From NCBI RefSeq assembly GCF_029784135.1, contig NC_073745.1, positions 104,054,125-104,118,124 of the forward strand: a stretch of DNA of 64,000 nt. Direction: 5' to 3'. The position numbers and the translations under genes are program-made. This stretch comes from Toxorhynchites rutilus septentrionalis (Eukaryota > Arthropoda > Insecta > Diptera > Culicidae). Below, piece after piece: positions 11,176-20,829 of the stretch. The notes under the pieces were generated by a model. It did not search any database. It was not told the DNA's origin and was given only the letters and a program-made list of their open reading frames with translations. Position 1 is the stretch's first letter, and each line of letters opens with the position of its first letter.

Positions 11176-12477
11176 CAGGGTTTTCAAACTTTAAATTCCG
11201 AAAGTAAATTGAAATAAAACACACTTAGAATTCGAATTTCGATGAAACTTTTATTCCAAATTAAAGTTTGGTTTATGCCTTTATGTGTGAAATACAACAC
11301 CATTCAAATGTCCACCTAGGGCTTCCTCGCACACCTTGATCCGGAACAGGTAATTTTCGATGACTTTTCGGCACATATGGGGCGGTATCTCGGTCATAAC
11401 TTCACGAATGTTGTCTTTCAAATGTTCAGGAGTTTGCGGAGATTTGGCATAGACACGGTCTTTCGCATAACCCCACAAAAAAAGTCTAGCGGGTTCAAAT
11501 CGCATGATCTGGACGGCCAATTGGCATCACCAAAACGCGAAATTATGCGTACCTCAAATTTCGTTCGCAATATGGCCATGTTCGGTCGTGTTGTGTGGCA
11601 CGTGGCGCCGTCTTGCTGAAACCACATGTCATCCGTATCCATATCTTCAATTTGTGGCAAAAAAAATCGGTTAACATGCGGCCATAGCCCTCACCATTCA
11701 CAGTTACCGTCTCGCCGTCCTCATTTTCAAAGAAATACGGCCCGATGCCTCCACCAGACCATAATGCGCACCAAACAGTGACTTTTGGTGGATGCAATGG
11801 CCTCTCAACAATCACGTGTGGATTTTCTGAGCCACATATACGGAAATTTTGGGTGTTCACATAGCCACCGAGCTCGAAATGTGCATCATCGCTGAAGAAA
11901 ATTTGATGCGAAAATTCAGCATTTTGCTGCTGTTGTTCGTTCACCCAATCGACGTATGCCCGACGCATTCCATGGTCACCACGCTCTAATTTTTGTTCCA
12001 GTTGGACTTTATATGGATGTAGGTGCAAGTCCAAATGCAAAATTCGCCACAATGATGTGTTTGACAAGCCCAATTGCTGAGCACGCCGTGGAATCGAAAC
12101 ATTCGGGTCATCCTCCACACTGGCAGCAACAGCAGCAATATTTTCGGCCGAACGCACATTACGATGATGCACAGATTTCTCAATATCCGCTACGGATCCA
12201 GTTTGTTCGAATTTACGCACTGCATTAGCGATTGTGTGCTCTGTAGGCCGTCCATGACGACCAAAATCCGTCCGTAATGCTCGAAAAACATTTGCCGGTT
12301 TTTCATCATTTTTATAGTATAATTTAACAAAATTAACACGTTGTGCGATGCTAAAACGATCTATATTGTAAAATGGCAGACATTCAACTAACGATATGAC
12401 GCTTTGGTTGACAGCTATGTCAAACGGTTGTCAGCGCAGGGCTGTATACTTTCGGAAGCCCGAAATGGAAAACCCTG
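11176..12477 (-). mobile_element. mariner-like DNA transposon, copy 2
   Basis: This is the same family as 1914-3216. It has CAGGGTTTTC and AAAACCCTG ends and TA on both sides (11174-11175 and 12478-12479), and is about 1.30 kb. The two copies are closely similar over their whole length, so the family moved fairly recently. Confidence 0.9.
11281..12364 (-). pseudogene. mariner-like transposase, broken (copy 2)
   Basis: The same transposase as copy 1. This copy keeps the middle region open where copy 1 has a stop (DWVNEQ), and retains FSDDAHFEL, QQDGATCHTT and SCDLNPLDFF. Its start codon has become ATA (12362-12364). The homopolymer after TDFF has eight bases (11659-11666), one fewer than the frame needs. 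A further one-base shift follows DFF near 11485. The two copies therefore carry largely different lesions. Confidence 0.85.
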
Positions 12478-12724
12478 TATATTTGGTAGTTGAAAGATTG
12501 ATATAATGATTAAACATTATTGATTGAGAAAAACAAGTTTAGCTTAGTATACAATGTGACATTTTTTATTGGTTTGGAAATATTAGGCGATTTGCTTAGG
12601 TGGTCCAAATTCCCCCTTTTTCCCCTACTGGTTTGCATACCTAAGATTTCGTAGTTGGAAATAAGAACTATAAATATGTCCCCGGTCCGCAGTTGTGTAA
12701 AGCTTACATTAAGTTAATTTTTTT

Positions 12725-13310
12725 ATGCAAATCTGTACTTCACTTTTTTTTATCTTTACACTCAAATGGCTTTTCAAAACAGTGTTAGAAAATTTCATGA
12801 TACCAGATTGTCTGACGAAATTCCGAAATTATAACGAGATTAAGTTTGACGAACAACACTGCTTTATTGAGGATAATGTGTATGTGGAGTGTAAAATTAT
12901 CAAAGAGAAAATTTTTGAATTCACAGACAATATAAAAAGATTTTATATGATGCTGGTCAGATTCAAAGTGGAATTAACTTTAATGATGGGACTATGGTAA
13001 ATATATCCATAAACGAATCAAATGACATCCAAATAAGAAAAAATCAACAAGTTTTCCACTTTCCTCATTTGTTAAATGAAGATTCATTCTTTATTTATTG
13101 GCATGAACGATGAATTCAGAGAAAATTTGAATATTGATTTCTCTGCAATTGATTGTGGTGATGCTGTAAGTTTTTGGAAAAGATATGAAAGATCAAAGAA
13201 TCAGGTGAAACATTCGTTTTTCCACTTATGCGAGGGCTTATACCAGGATGTAAGATCCGTTACATTTTCGTAACAAATAATAGCCAAATGCAACAAATCG
13301 ATGTATAAGA
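12725..13310 (+). pseudogene. degenerate coding relic of unknown family
   Basis: Three overlapping + strand frames (about 12725-13000, 12950-13125 and 13105-13310) each carry protein-like composition with aromatic and acidic residues. Examples are VFHFPHLLNEDSFFIYW and KNQVKHSFFHLCEG. They follow one another as though one gene had suffered two or three frameshifts. I do not recognise the family. A transposon-encoded protein or another old insertion is possible. It lies in Mob2 intron 1, between two mariner relics. Confidence 0.4.
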
Positions 13311-13363
13311 CTTTTAGAAATAAGAACATTCATTTATTGAAGAAAATTAAGTTGTTTGGAAGT

Positions 13364-13720
13364 TCTAGCGGCCACCGATGATGACCAAATCTAGACGCCG
13401 GTTACTACAGTTATCTAAAATCATCGTTCATGAGCATCCAGTGAAGCTTGGTTACATTCATCGTTACGATGTGAGGATTCCATACAATTTGACTGAAAAA
13501 TCTTTAATGGATTCCTTTTTGATCTGAGAATCGCTTCATGAACGTCGCGAAGATGACGTTTTGAAAAAAATCGTGACTTTTGATGAAAATGGATCATTTA
13601 CAACAAAGTTGAACGGCAGAATAATTTGACGTAAGCGAAATGAAGCCAAAATCCGGTTTTTGCCCAAAGAAAGTCATACTCTGTTTCTGGTGGGACTTAA
13701 AATGATTTCTTTATTATGAG
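13364..13720 (+). pseudogene. mariner transposase fragment
   Basis: In shifting frames the translation shows an IPYNLTEKSLMD segment, then ESLHERREDDVLKKIVTFDEN. These correspond to WVPHEL..K.LMDR..IC..LL.R.......KR.VT.DEKW of DD34D mariner transposases, around the first catalytic aspartate. Stop codons and frameshifts interrupt it, and no ends are visible. Confidence 0.7.
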
Positions 13721-14053
13721 CCACTACCAAGTAGCCTGTAATACTTTGATTGAAAATTATGCTTTTGTTTTTCCAAAAATCGACATTAACTTTATAGACA
13801 ACCAAATATGGGTTATCCTGAATTCTCCAGATTTTTTTTTCATTCTTCCTGATTTTTGAAATTTATAGTTTGCAACCCTGTGTATGAGTATGCTAGTGTA
13901 AAGGCACGAATTTTGGTCTTTTTTCTAGCTTTGTACAAATAAAACAAGAAAAAGAAGAGCCCTGATGTACGAAGAAATAAATTGATTTTTAATAATATTT
14001 TAAATAAATTGATTTTTAGTAATAATTTAAATAAATTTATTTTTATTTTTCAC

Positions 14054-15184
14054 TAGCTGACCCGGCAAACTTCGTCCCGCTCAAAATTTGTTTTTTGTTA
14101 TCAATACATTCAAACATTCACGTTTTTTACTAAGCGCAAGTTCATGGGTCAAATCGCGGAACTGTTCATTGATTGATCTTCTAATCGACCCCATTGAATT
14201 TACCTTTAACTATAAAATTCCTAGTAATTCTACCAAAACTCATCATTATAATATCAGATTATTTTCTGACACAATTCTCGTTCAAGATTTTTCAACCACT
14301 TGCAAATAACATGTTTCTCCGTTACATGGAATAAATGTTTGATACAGAAAATATGATAGAATAAAGACAGCCCTTAATCGGACAATTCCTTCCACGAGTT
14401 TTGCTCTTATCAACATATTCGGCAATCCATTTTTATTGGAATAGATAGAAGAAGATAAAGGTAATTCGTTAGAACAAACATCAAATGGACTAACAACGCT
14501 TGTCACTATGTAATTGTAGAACATAAGGGAATTTAATTTTCCGAATTTTTCCTTTTTCCTTCAGACTTTCCCAAAAATTTTAATAAAAATAACATTTTTA
14601 TGAGACCCCCTCTCCATTCCAGAGGAGGGGGAGGTGTCATACCATCATAGAAACATTTCTTATACAAAAAAAACCCTCACATCCCAAATTGTGCTTGATT
14701 AGTTCACGAGTTATGCAGAAGTTTGTATTTCATTAGTATGGCAGCCCTCCTTAGAGAGAGGGGAGGAATGTATTCATCATAGAAACGTTTCGTGCCCCCT
14801 AAAACCTTCACATGCCAAATTTGACTACTTTTTTTGATTAATTCTCGAGTTATGCAGAAATCTGTGTTTCATTTGTATGGCAGCTATCCACCCCCCCCCC
14901 CTTCCCTTAAAGAAGGGGGAGGAGTGTCTAACCACCATAGAAACATTTATTGCACCCCAAAACCTCCACATGCCTAATTTGGTTTCATTTGCCTGATTAA
15001 TTCTCGAGTAATGCAGAAATTTGTGTTTCATTTGTATGGCAGCCCCCCCTTAAAAAGGGGGGAGGAGTGTCTAACCACCATAGAAACATTTATTGCACCC
15101 CAAAACCTCCATATGCCTAATTTGGTTTCATATGCTTGATTAATTCTCGAGCAATGCAGAAATTTGTGTTTCATTTGTATGGCA
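14054..15184. repeat. interspersed repeat with four internal tandem units
   Basis: The repeat begins CTAGCTGACCCGGCAAACTT, a common opening of dispersed insect repeats. From about 14580 it contains units starting near 14646, 14776, 14935 and 15078. Each holds CATAGAAACATTT, then ATTAATTCTCGAG, TTTGTATGGCAG and a C-rich/G-rich palindrome. The unit length varies from about 130 to 160 because of the poly-C tract. It is directly joined to a mariner fragment at about 15185. Confidence 0.7.
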
Positions 15185-15185
15185 G

Positions 15186-15519
15186 AAAACGTTGAAACCA
15201 TCGTTGTGCGGTGGAAATGGAAACTGTATCGGGTCCATAAACTGCACAAATTTTATTGGCAGCTTGAGATGCATTTTTGCCTTTGTCATAGTAGTACTGT
15301 AAAATATGTCTGATTTTCGCTTTACTTTGCTTCATGTTTGCGACACTATAACTCACGAACGACTGAACCAAACAATACACTGTCAAGGACTATATTATAG
15401 CGCGCAAAAATACCTTTCCAACAAGCTATAGTATGACTCGATACAATGAATACAACTAGAACTACGCGCTTACAACGACACCTCGCGGAAATACCGCAGG
15501 ACTTTTTTTGGCAGCCTAA
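15186..15519 (-). pseudogene. mariner 5' end with N-terminus of transposase
   Basis: The minus strand begins TTAGGCTGCCAAAAAAAGTC, a mariner inverted-repeat end, next to TA at 15520-15521. After a leader, an ATG at 15335 opens a frame reading MKQSKAKIRHILQYYYD, then ASQAANKIC and TAQRWFQRF. That is the DNA-binding helix region of a DD34D mariner transposase. The frame is cut after about 50 residues at the tandem-repeat block, so the rest of the element is missing. Confidence 0.8.
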
Positions 15520-16548
15520 TATATAGAAGATGACGATTCCAATTTTTTAAAATAGTTTAATTTAAAAAACTTTTTTTTTGTTCGTACAATAGAGATGTAT
15601 AATTGGTAGAACTAGAAATGTCGTGTACGGCAACTCTAAAAAATTAGTTTTGAAAAAAAAACGCGTTGAATTTTTTTGGTCAAAGCCGTATTAGATTAAA
15701 AATATCGTCACTAAAATGGCTATAACTCGATAAATAATGGGAATTTCATAAGATCCTACCAAGGGCATATTTTAGAATGAAATAAGAAATCGTTTTTTTC
15801 AAATTTCTAGACTGGAATATCCCCTCAATGCATTTCCATCAGATAATATATTTAAGTTAACTGGGAGGGAGGGATGAGACTTACTTTGAGTAGAGATATA
15901 AAACGTACTGTCTATTGAATATGACATTTCTACTCAATCTATGTTTGATCAAATTCATATCTGATGTCTACCGATTGAATTGGAAATAGGTTTTGTGCTG
16001 AAAATAATAAATTATCTGATCGAATATCCAATTTCACAATACAATAATGAAAAAAAAAAAACTATTAAAATGAAATGGATACAGAAAATTTATCCCACTA
16101 ACAAACTTTTACCAGCTTCTATCTAATTAAATAAAAAAACGGTACTTTCAAAGCTTAACCCTTATAATGTTCAGTCCCATTTCGTTTAGCACGTTCCGAC
16201 TGGAGGACGGAAAAACATTTTAGTGTTTAATCTCTGACTCGTTAACTTTATTACATACCCACTAGCAAAATATTTTGTTCGGAAGCAAAAATTTGCATCG
16301 CCATTGATTATGTTCTTACTAGAGACTAACCCAAAACCCTGCGATTAATATCACCCCCACTCACACACAGACACACAAACCCATAATTGGATTGTCATTA
16401 ATTCCCTCCTTCAAGCGTACGATAAAACGGTATCATTTGTTCATCTCATAAAAGTTAACGCTCCAGACAAACAATATGTAGCCATCGTCGTCATCGTTGT
16501 TGTATGCCATACTGAACCATCTTTTTTGTTTCTCTCGGCTCTTTCCAG
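15520..16548. other. end of Mob2 intron 1
   Basis: No gene is supported. The stretch is AT-rich. It closes with a polypyrimidine tract and the CTTTCCAG acceptor used by the next Mob2 exon. Confidence 0.5.
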
Positions 16549-16836
16549 AATGTATCTGTGGTTCGACGAGAAGGGCAAGAAGACGCGCGTCGCGGCGCCC
16601 CAGTACATCGACTACGTGATGACGTTCACGCAGAAAACCGTCAGCGACGAGTCGATTTTCCCCACCAAATATGCCAATGAGTTTCCTAGTTCGTTCGAGA
16701 GTATTGCTAGAAAAATTTTACGTTTACTGTTCCATGTGATCGCGCATCTTTACGCTGCGCACTTCCGCGAGGTGGCACTGCTCGGGCTGCACGCGCATTT
16801 AAACCTCACCTTCGCCCATCTGACCGCGTTGCATAG
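16549..16836 (+). CDS. Mob2: Mob2 MOB kinase activator, core exon
   Basis: The 95 full codons run from MYLWFDEKGKKTRV through PTKYANEFPSSFESIARK to LNLTFAHLTALH. This is the conserved core of MOB2. The histidines in FHVIAHLYAAHF match the two zinc-binding histidines that pair with the cysteines of the previous exon. The acceptor is CTTTCCAG and the donor is CATAG before GTAGGT. Phases fit on both sides (AG+A before, AG+G after). No stop or frameshift is present. MOB2 acts as an adaptor for NDR-family kinases at the cell cortex and in the nucleus. Confidence 0.96.
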
Positions 16837-17570
16837 GTAGGTTGTTTCCGGATTACTTATCTGATGGATTGCGCGCCAACTCGACCAGATGTTGGCATGA
16901 CCCTCCCAGAACTTAATGAAACTTTCTGGGCGTGAAGACCTTACCTAATTAAGCAACTTGGCATACTTAGTTTTCCGAAAATTTATCTAGACTAACATAT
17001 GGAAAGGGACAAATATTTGTGACAATTTTTTAATAAAATTTTTTACTCGAAAAAGGTAAGTCCTGCGAAAAAGTGATCTATGGAAGAGTTTTAGGAAAAT
17101 AATTTAATTTTCAGAAAAGAATACTGAAAAATAATTTTTTGAAATCCTACACTGGAAAAAATTGATTTTAAAAACTAAAAGTCGATTTTCTCAAAATGGT
17201 TATCTCAGATTTTGATGAGATGGTTGGTAGATAAATATGTGCCCTACAACTCTTCCATATATCGGAACTTGTGCATATTTAAGGCAAAAAAGTTTTGCTA
17301 ACAAAAAACTTTTTCAATATTTTATTGAAATTAAGTTTATTTCTTCTTTCAGTGCAGAAAAAATAATAATAATAATAATAATAATAATGTTGAATTATTG
17401 TTTTAGAGGTCTTTAGTTCAATCCAAATATAATAAAACTTATGATATTTTCTGACATTAAATTCATTTTTATTCATTTGCTCTTATACTATGTACATGTT
17501 AACTTATGTTCTAAGAGATACAATCATCATATCTTTCCTATTTTTTTTTATCTAACATTTTGAAGATTTT

Positions 17571-17667
17571 TCATTGCTTCATTCCTGTAGATGAAAATGA
17601 AATCACAGCTAAATGTTTTCAACTTTAGCTGTGATTTTATTTTCATCTACAGGGAAGAAGCAATAAA
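17571..17667. repeat. near-perfect 40-bp hairpin at the end of the transposase gene
   Basis: ATTGCTTCATTCCTGTAGAT and its continuation form one arm of about 40 bases. After a 10-base spacer the sequence folds back on its own complement. The arm corresponds to the last codons of the transposase (compare 27430-27475), so a coding end was duplicated in inverted form. Confidence 0.8.
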
Positions 17668-17689
17668 ATTTTTGTGTTCCTGATATTGT

Positions 17690-18137
17690 TTTCGCGTGAT
17701 TGAATAGTTCCTCAAGCTCTTGCCTTTTTTGTATGCTGTTCTTTGGATACGTAACAGAAATTCAATTTCGTGATACATTTGTCATTTTGTTTAACTGCCC
17801 AATCATAAAGCTCTAGTGCTGTTTGGATTGTGTTTCCGTAATCTTGGGCAAGTCTTGCTCTCTTTGCCATTCGTTTTAGAGTCCCTCCTGGTGGCAAAGA
17901 AATGCCATTCTGCTTCTGGTCCGTAAACTTTTTTGGAATTACACAGACTGGCGAAATTTTGTTTCGTTTTTGTAGTGTACTGCCGATGGAGCGGACATGA
18001 AAATCATTTTAGTAAAATCGATTATTTTTCTGACAAATTCTATCAATTCTTCTATAAACAACTGCATAGCCACAGTGTCGTGTGTTAAAACTTCTGAAAT
18101 AACTTTGAAGCTTACGTTTTCTAGTTTACCATCTTTT
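17690..18137 (-). pseudogene. transposase of unassigned insect family, C-terminal half (broken)
   Basis: Read on the minus strand, the fragment shows ISEVLTHDTVAMQLF, then YKNETKF, AEWHFFAT, GGTLKRMAKRARLAQDYG and LYDWAVKQNDKC in order, with stops and frame changes between blocks. I know this motif series (HDT.AV..F, QYKN..NF, AEW.FFAT, GGTVKRL.ARA) from an abundant, poorly named protein family in insect genomes that behaves like a transposase. The part upstream of LENVSF is missing here because the histone cassette inserted at 18138. The preceding segment is found at 26910-27190. Confidence 0.6.
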
Positions 18138-18373
18138 GACGTAGGACTACGTCTAACCGGAAGATATAGGGGGTGAAATGAAAATCTAGGCACTGAACAA
18201 GTAGGAAAAAATGCAAGATTTGGAACGCTTATAACTTGGGCATTTCTCAATAGATCGCAAAGGTGTTTGCATCAATTGATAGGAAATATATCTACGCATC
18301 TATCATAACGAATAACATTTCATTTTTCTTGAGATAAACAATTGAATAATTGTGAAATATCAAGAATTGTCCA

Positions 18374-18657
18374 AATACACTATGTGCCCATTTTTGATTG
18401 GTCCATTTTGTGCTCCTCAAATCGTACCGACCAAAACGGGCAACCAGAGCAGCAGCGAAATAGAATGAAGCACGATTGGGAAGGAAAAAGAAAAAAAATG
18501 AACGAAGCATTGGTCGCAGTCTCACACAAGCGTAATTCTCGAGTCAGCCAGTCAGCTTAAAAATCCCCGCTCCGATGCCGTAACGATCATTCTCATCCAA
18601 ACCATACACCACATCGTTTCGCATCACATCACATCAACAAACCAACACAAGCAGCCA
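18374..18657 (+). promoter_or_regulatory. histone-type promoter and leader upstream of the H2A fragment
   Basis: An inverted CCAAT (TTGATTGGTC near 18395), a TATA-like TTAAAAAT near 18557 and a leader with repeated CATCACATCACATCAACA precede the ATG at 18658. A similar leader (CATCGCATCACATCATAA) is found at 26692-26709. This is inferred to be a relic of a histone H2A upstream region. Confidence 0.45.
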
Positions 18658-18717
18658 TGTCTGGACATGACAAAGGAGCAAAGGAGGATCGCGACGATAA
18701 GAAAACCCGCATTCAGA
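18658..18717 (+). pseudogene. histone H2A pseudogene, internally deleted
   Basis: The frame opens ATGTCTGGAC and gives MSGHDKGAK, close to the MSGRGKGGK start of H2A. It then jumps directly to RDDKKTRI, matching RDNKKTRI near position 90 of H2A. About 80 residues of the histone fold between these points are deleted. After this the sequence no longer resembles H2A. The phrase GGCGAGTGGCAAACGCAATCGC occurs twice nearby (about 18774 and 19471), a small internal duplication. It lies within the histone cassette and is surely non-functional. Confidence 0.6.
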
Positions 18718-19576
18718 ACAAACCACAATCGGTTCCGTGGACACCAAGACAACAACAGGCAGTTGCAGTGAGTGGCGAGTGGCAAACGCAATCGCAAAAC
18801 GGCAGCAGGTAGCAGAAGAAAAAAAGTTTGTTCTTTATTCAAACTACTTTGGTGGCAAATCCAGAACAAGGCGGCATCGAGGGCGTTCGAAATGGTTTTT
18901 TTCAAAACCACGAGTACTAAGTTTTCTAAATTGGAACCATTCCATAAAACACGGCGCTTATCAGAGCCATTAAACCTTTCAAAAAAAGAGTTCACGAAAT
19001 ACAGTTGTATAACATGCATTCTAAAATAATATCCAAAATAATAATAAAACACACATTGATTTTTTTCATAATTTGTTTGCCAGGATATGATGAGTATGTG
19101 AATTTGTCAGTTGTTCTGAGTTTATTGATGGTTGTGGACTTTCGCAATTATTCAATTTTCACCAATTCTTAAATTGCCTCCAGATTGAAAGTACAGTAAT
19201 TTACATTTATTTCAACATTTAGCTAATTGGACGGACATGTAATGCAACATATTTGGTTGGACATTTTTGTAAACATAGAAATCGGGATCCAAATTATGAT
19301 CCCACATTGAAAGTCGACACTGTACCACTGTCATCGCAGATGTTCAATTACAGGTTAAAATCGCTTCCAATGCGACACTGAGTGGTGCTTCGGCACGTCG
19401 CATTAAGTGTAATTTACTGTACAACATGTTACAATCTGGATGGGAAGTAATTTTCTAACTGTGAAAGCTGTGGCGAGTGGCAAACGCAATCGCTAAACAG
19501 GAAGGTTTAGCCGAACAAGATGGGGATATCGAGTGATAACAAAACAATAAACTCTTTAGATTAAAGATGATTTTGT

Positions 19577-19592
19577 GGTCCTGAAAAGGACC
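19577..19592 (-). promoter_or_regulatory. histone mRNA 3' stem-loop of the H2B pseudogene
   Basis: The minus strand reads GGTCCTTTTCAGGACC, a perfect 6-bp stem with the canonical TTTC loop. It begins 43 bases past the H2B stop. In replication-dependent histone mRNAs this element binds SLBP and directs 3' processing. Its presence shows the H2B copy came from genomic DNA, with 3' flank, and not from a polyadenylated transcript. Confidence 0.85.
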
Positions 19593-19635
19593 CTTTTTAG
19601 GGTTTGCTTCCGGATCAGCAGTCGGAAAACGCTCT

Positions 19636-19984
19636 TTACTTGGAGTAGGTATACTTCGTCACCGCTTTGGTACCTTCGGAAACCGCATGCAAGTTCACCG
19701 GGCAGCAACAGACTGATTGCGATCTGAATTTCCCACGCAGTAATGGTTGACCGCTTATTGTAGTGGATCAGACGCGGAGCTTCTGCTACGATACGCTCAA
19801 AGATGCATTGACGCTCATCGCCTTTGATGAGAAACCGGTGTCGGAATGATCCTGATTCAGCACCTTATGATGTAGATAGCATATGATTCCTTCTCCTTCT
19901 TCTTGTCGGTTTCCGAAATATTCTTCTGCGCCGTGCCGAACTTTTTGGCGGCTTTTCCACTATTCCACTAGTCTTCGGTGCCTT
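19636..19984 (-). pseudogene. histone H2B pseudogene
   Basis: The minus strand shows [56 protein letters not shown] and [16 protein letters not shown] before a TAA. That is nearly the whole H2B protein, about 115 codons. The start codon has become AAG. A small duplication near the N-terminus, frameshifts in the middle and a one-base loss before AVSEGTK break it. H2B normally pairs with H2A in the nucleosome; this copy cannot be made. It belongs to the histone cassette E1. Confidence 0.88.
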
Positions 19985-20039
19985 CGTGTTTGTTAGAAAC
20001 AACTGCATGTGAATGCAACGAGCGAACAAATCGTAATGA

Positions 20040-20200
20040 ATATATTTTTGTTGTTGTTTCTTTGTTTTTAAGAGGCTTTAAACTTTGCAGTTCATTCGCC
20101 TCCAGCCCAGTGAAGAGCCACAATAAAACCAGTCCAGAGGGGACTGGCGAAAGGGAAACCAACAAAATCACTCATCAGACCTGTCCGCTCGACTCTCGGT
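20040..20200 (-). mobile_element. retroposon fragment sharing the SINE/LINE tail
   Basis: The minus strand ends with GGCGAATGAACTGCAAAG and an A-rich tail (TTAAAAACAAAG). It is preceded by a body with CCAGTCCCCTCTGGACTGG. The same tail ends the SINEs at 34832 and 43776 and the mini-inserts at 1024, 34119 and 36910. The copy interrupts the upstream region of the H2B pseudogene. Its 5' limit is uncertain. Confidence 0.5.
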
Positions 20201-20269
20201 TAAAGAAGAAGGTAGGAAGGGATCCTATGCTTCATAAGATATTTAATATATGCTGTAAAGAAAAGTAAA

Positions 20270-20829
20270 AATTTACTGATCCGAGGACCAAAGCAGTAAC
20301 GAAGCACAAGTGACCTAGCGAAAGGCGTGTTCCAAAGCCAAAAAACAAAACGGCCCCTCTCAGGAGGATAGGAAGGAAAGGAGTGGAAAGGATTTGGGTG
20401 GGATTAGTGGATTGGGAGGGGGTGGGAGTGGTATGGGAAGGAAAGAGGGGAGGAGTAGGTGTGGGGTGGGGTGAAATGAAATGAAATACAGTTTGAATAG
20501 ATAATAAAATATAGTGGTTTTGAATTTAATGGTATATAGTATAGCTGAAAAATGGAGAGGTTTATTTAATGAATTTATTCTCCTTGGTGAGTGTGGCTGT
20601 AGGAATAGGAAGTTGATTAAAGTATAATGTAATGGACAGAAGATAGATGTGGGTATGAAAGTATATATTATATTATTTGTTATTTAATATTATTGAATGC
20701 GTGTATATACATGTATGAATACCTTCCTTCCGACCCGTACATACATGTGTATACACACATAAACACGCATACATGACTGTGAAGTGGCGAACTTTAATAA
20801 GCACTTTCCAAGGTATTTAGTATTTCGGT
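20270..20829 (-). other. 3' UTR of the I-like LINE
   Basis: Non-coding DNA follows the ORF2 stop. It has a G-rich plus-strand block (GGGAGGGGGTGGGAGTGG around 20416) and AT-rich stretches with dinucleotide repeats of GTGTATA type. Where the LINE ends is uncertain; no clean poly-A or TAA repeat is seen. Confidence 0.5.

Noticed and set aside
18624..19052. 142-codon minus-strand frame overlapping the H2A relic
   Set aside because: It runs antisense through histone-derived and unrelated DNA and has no family signature.
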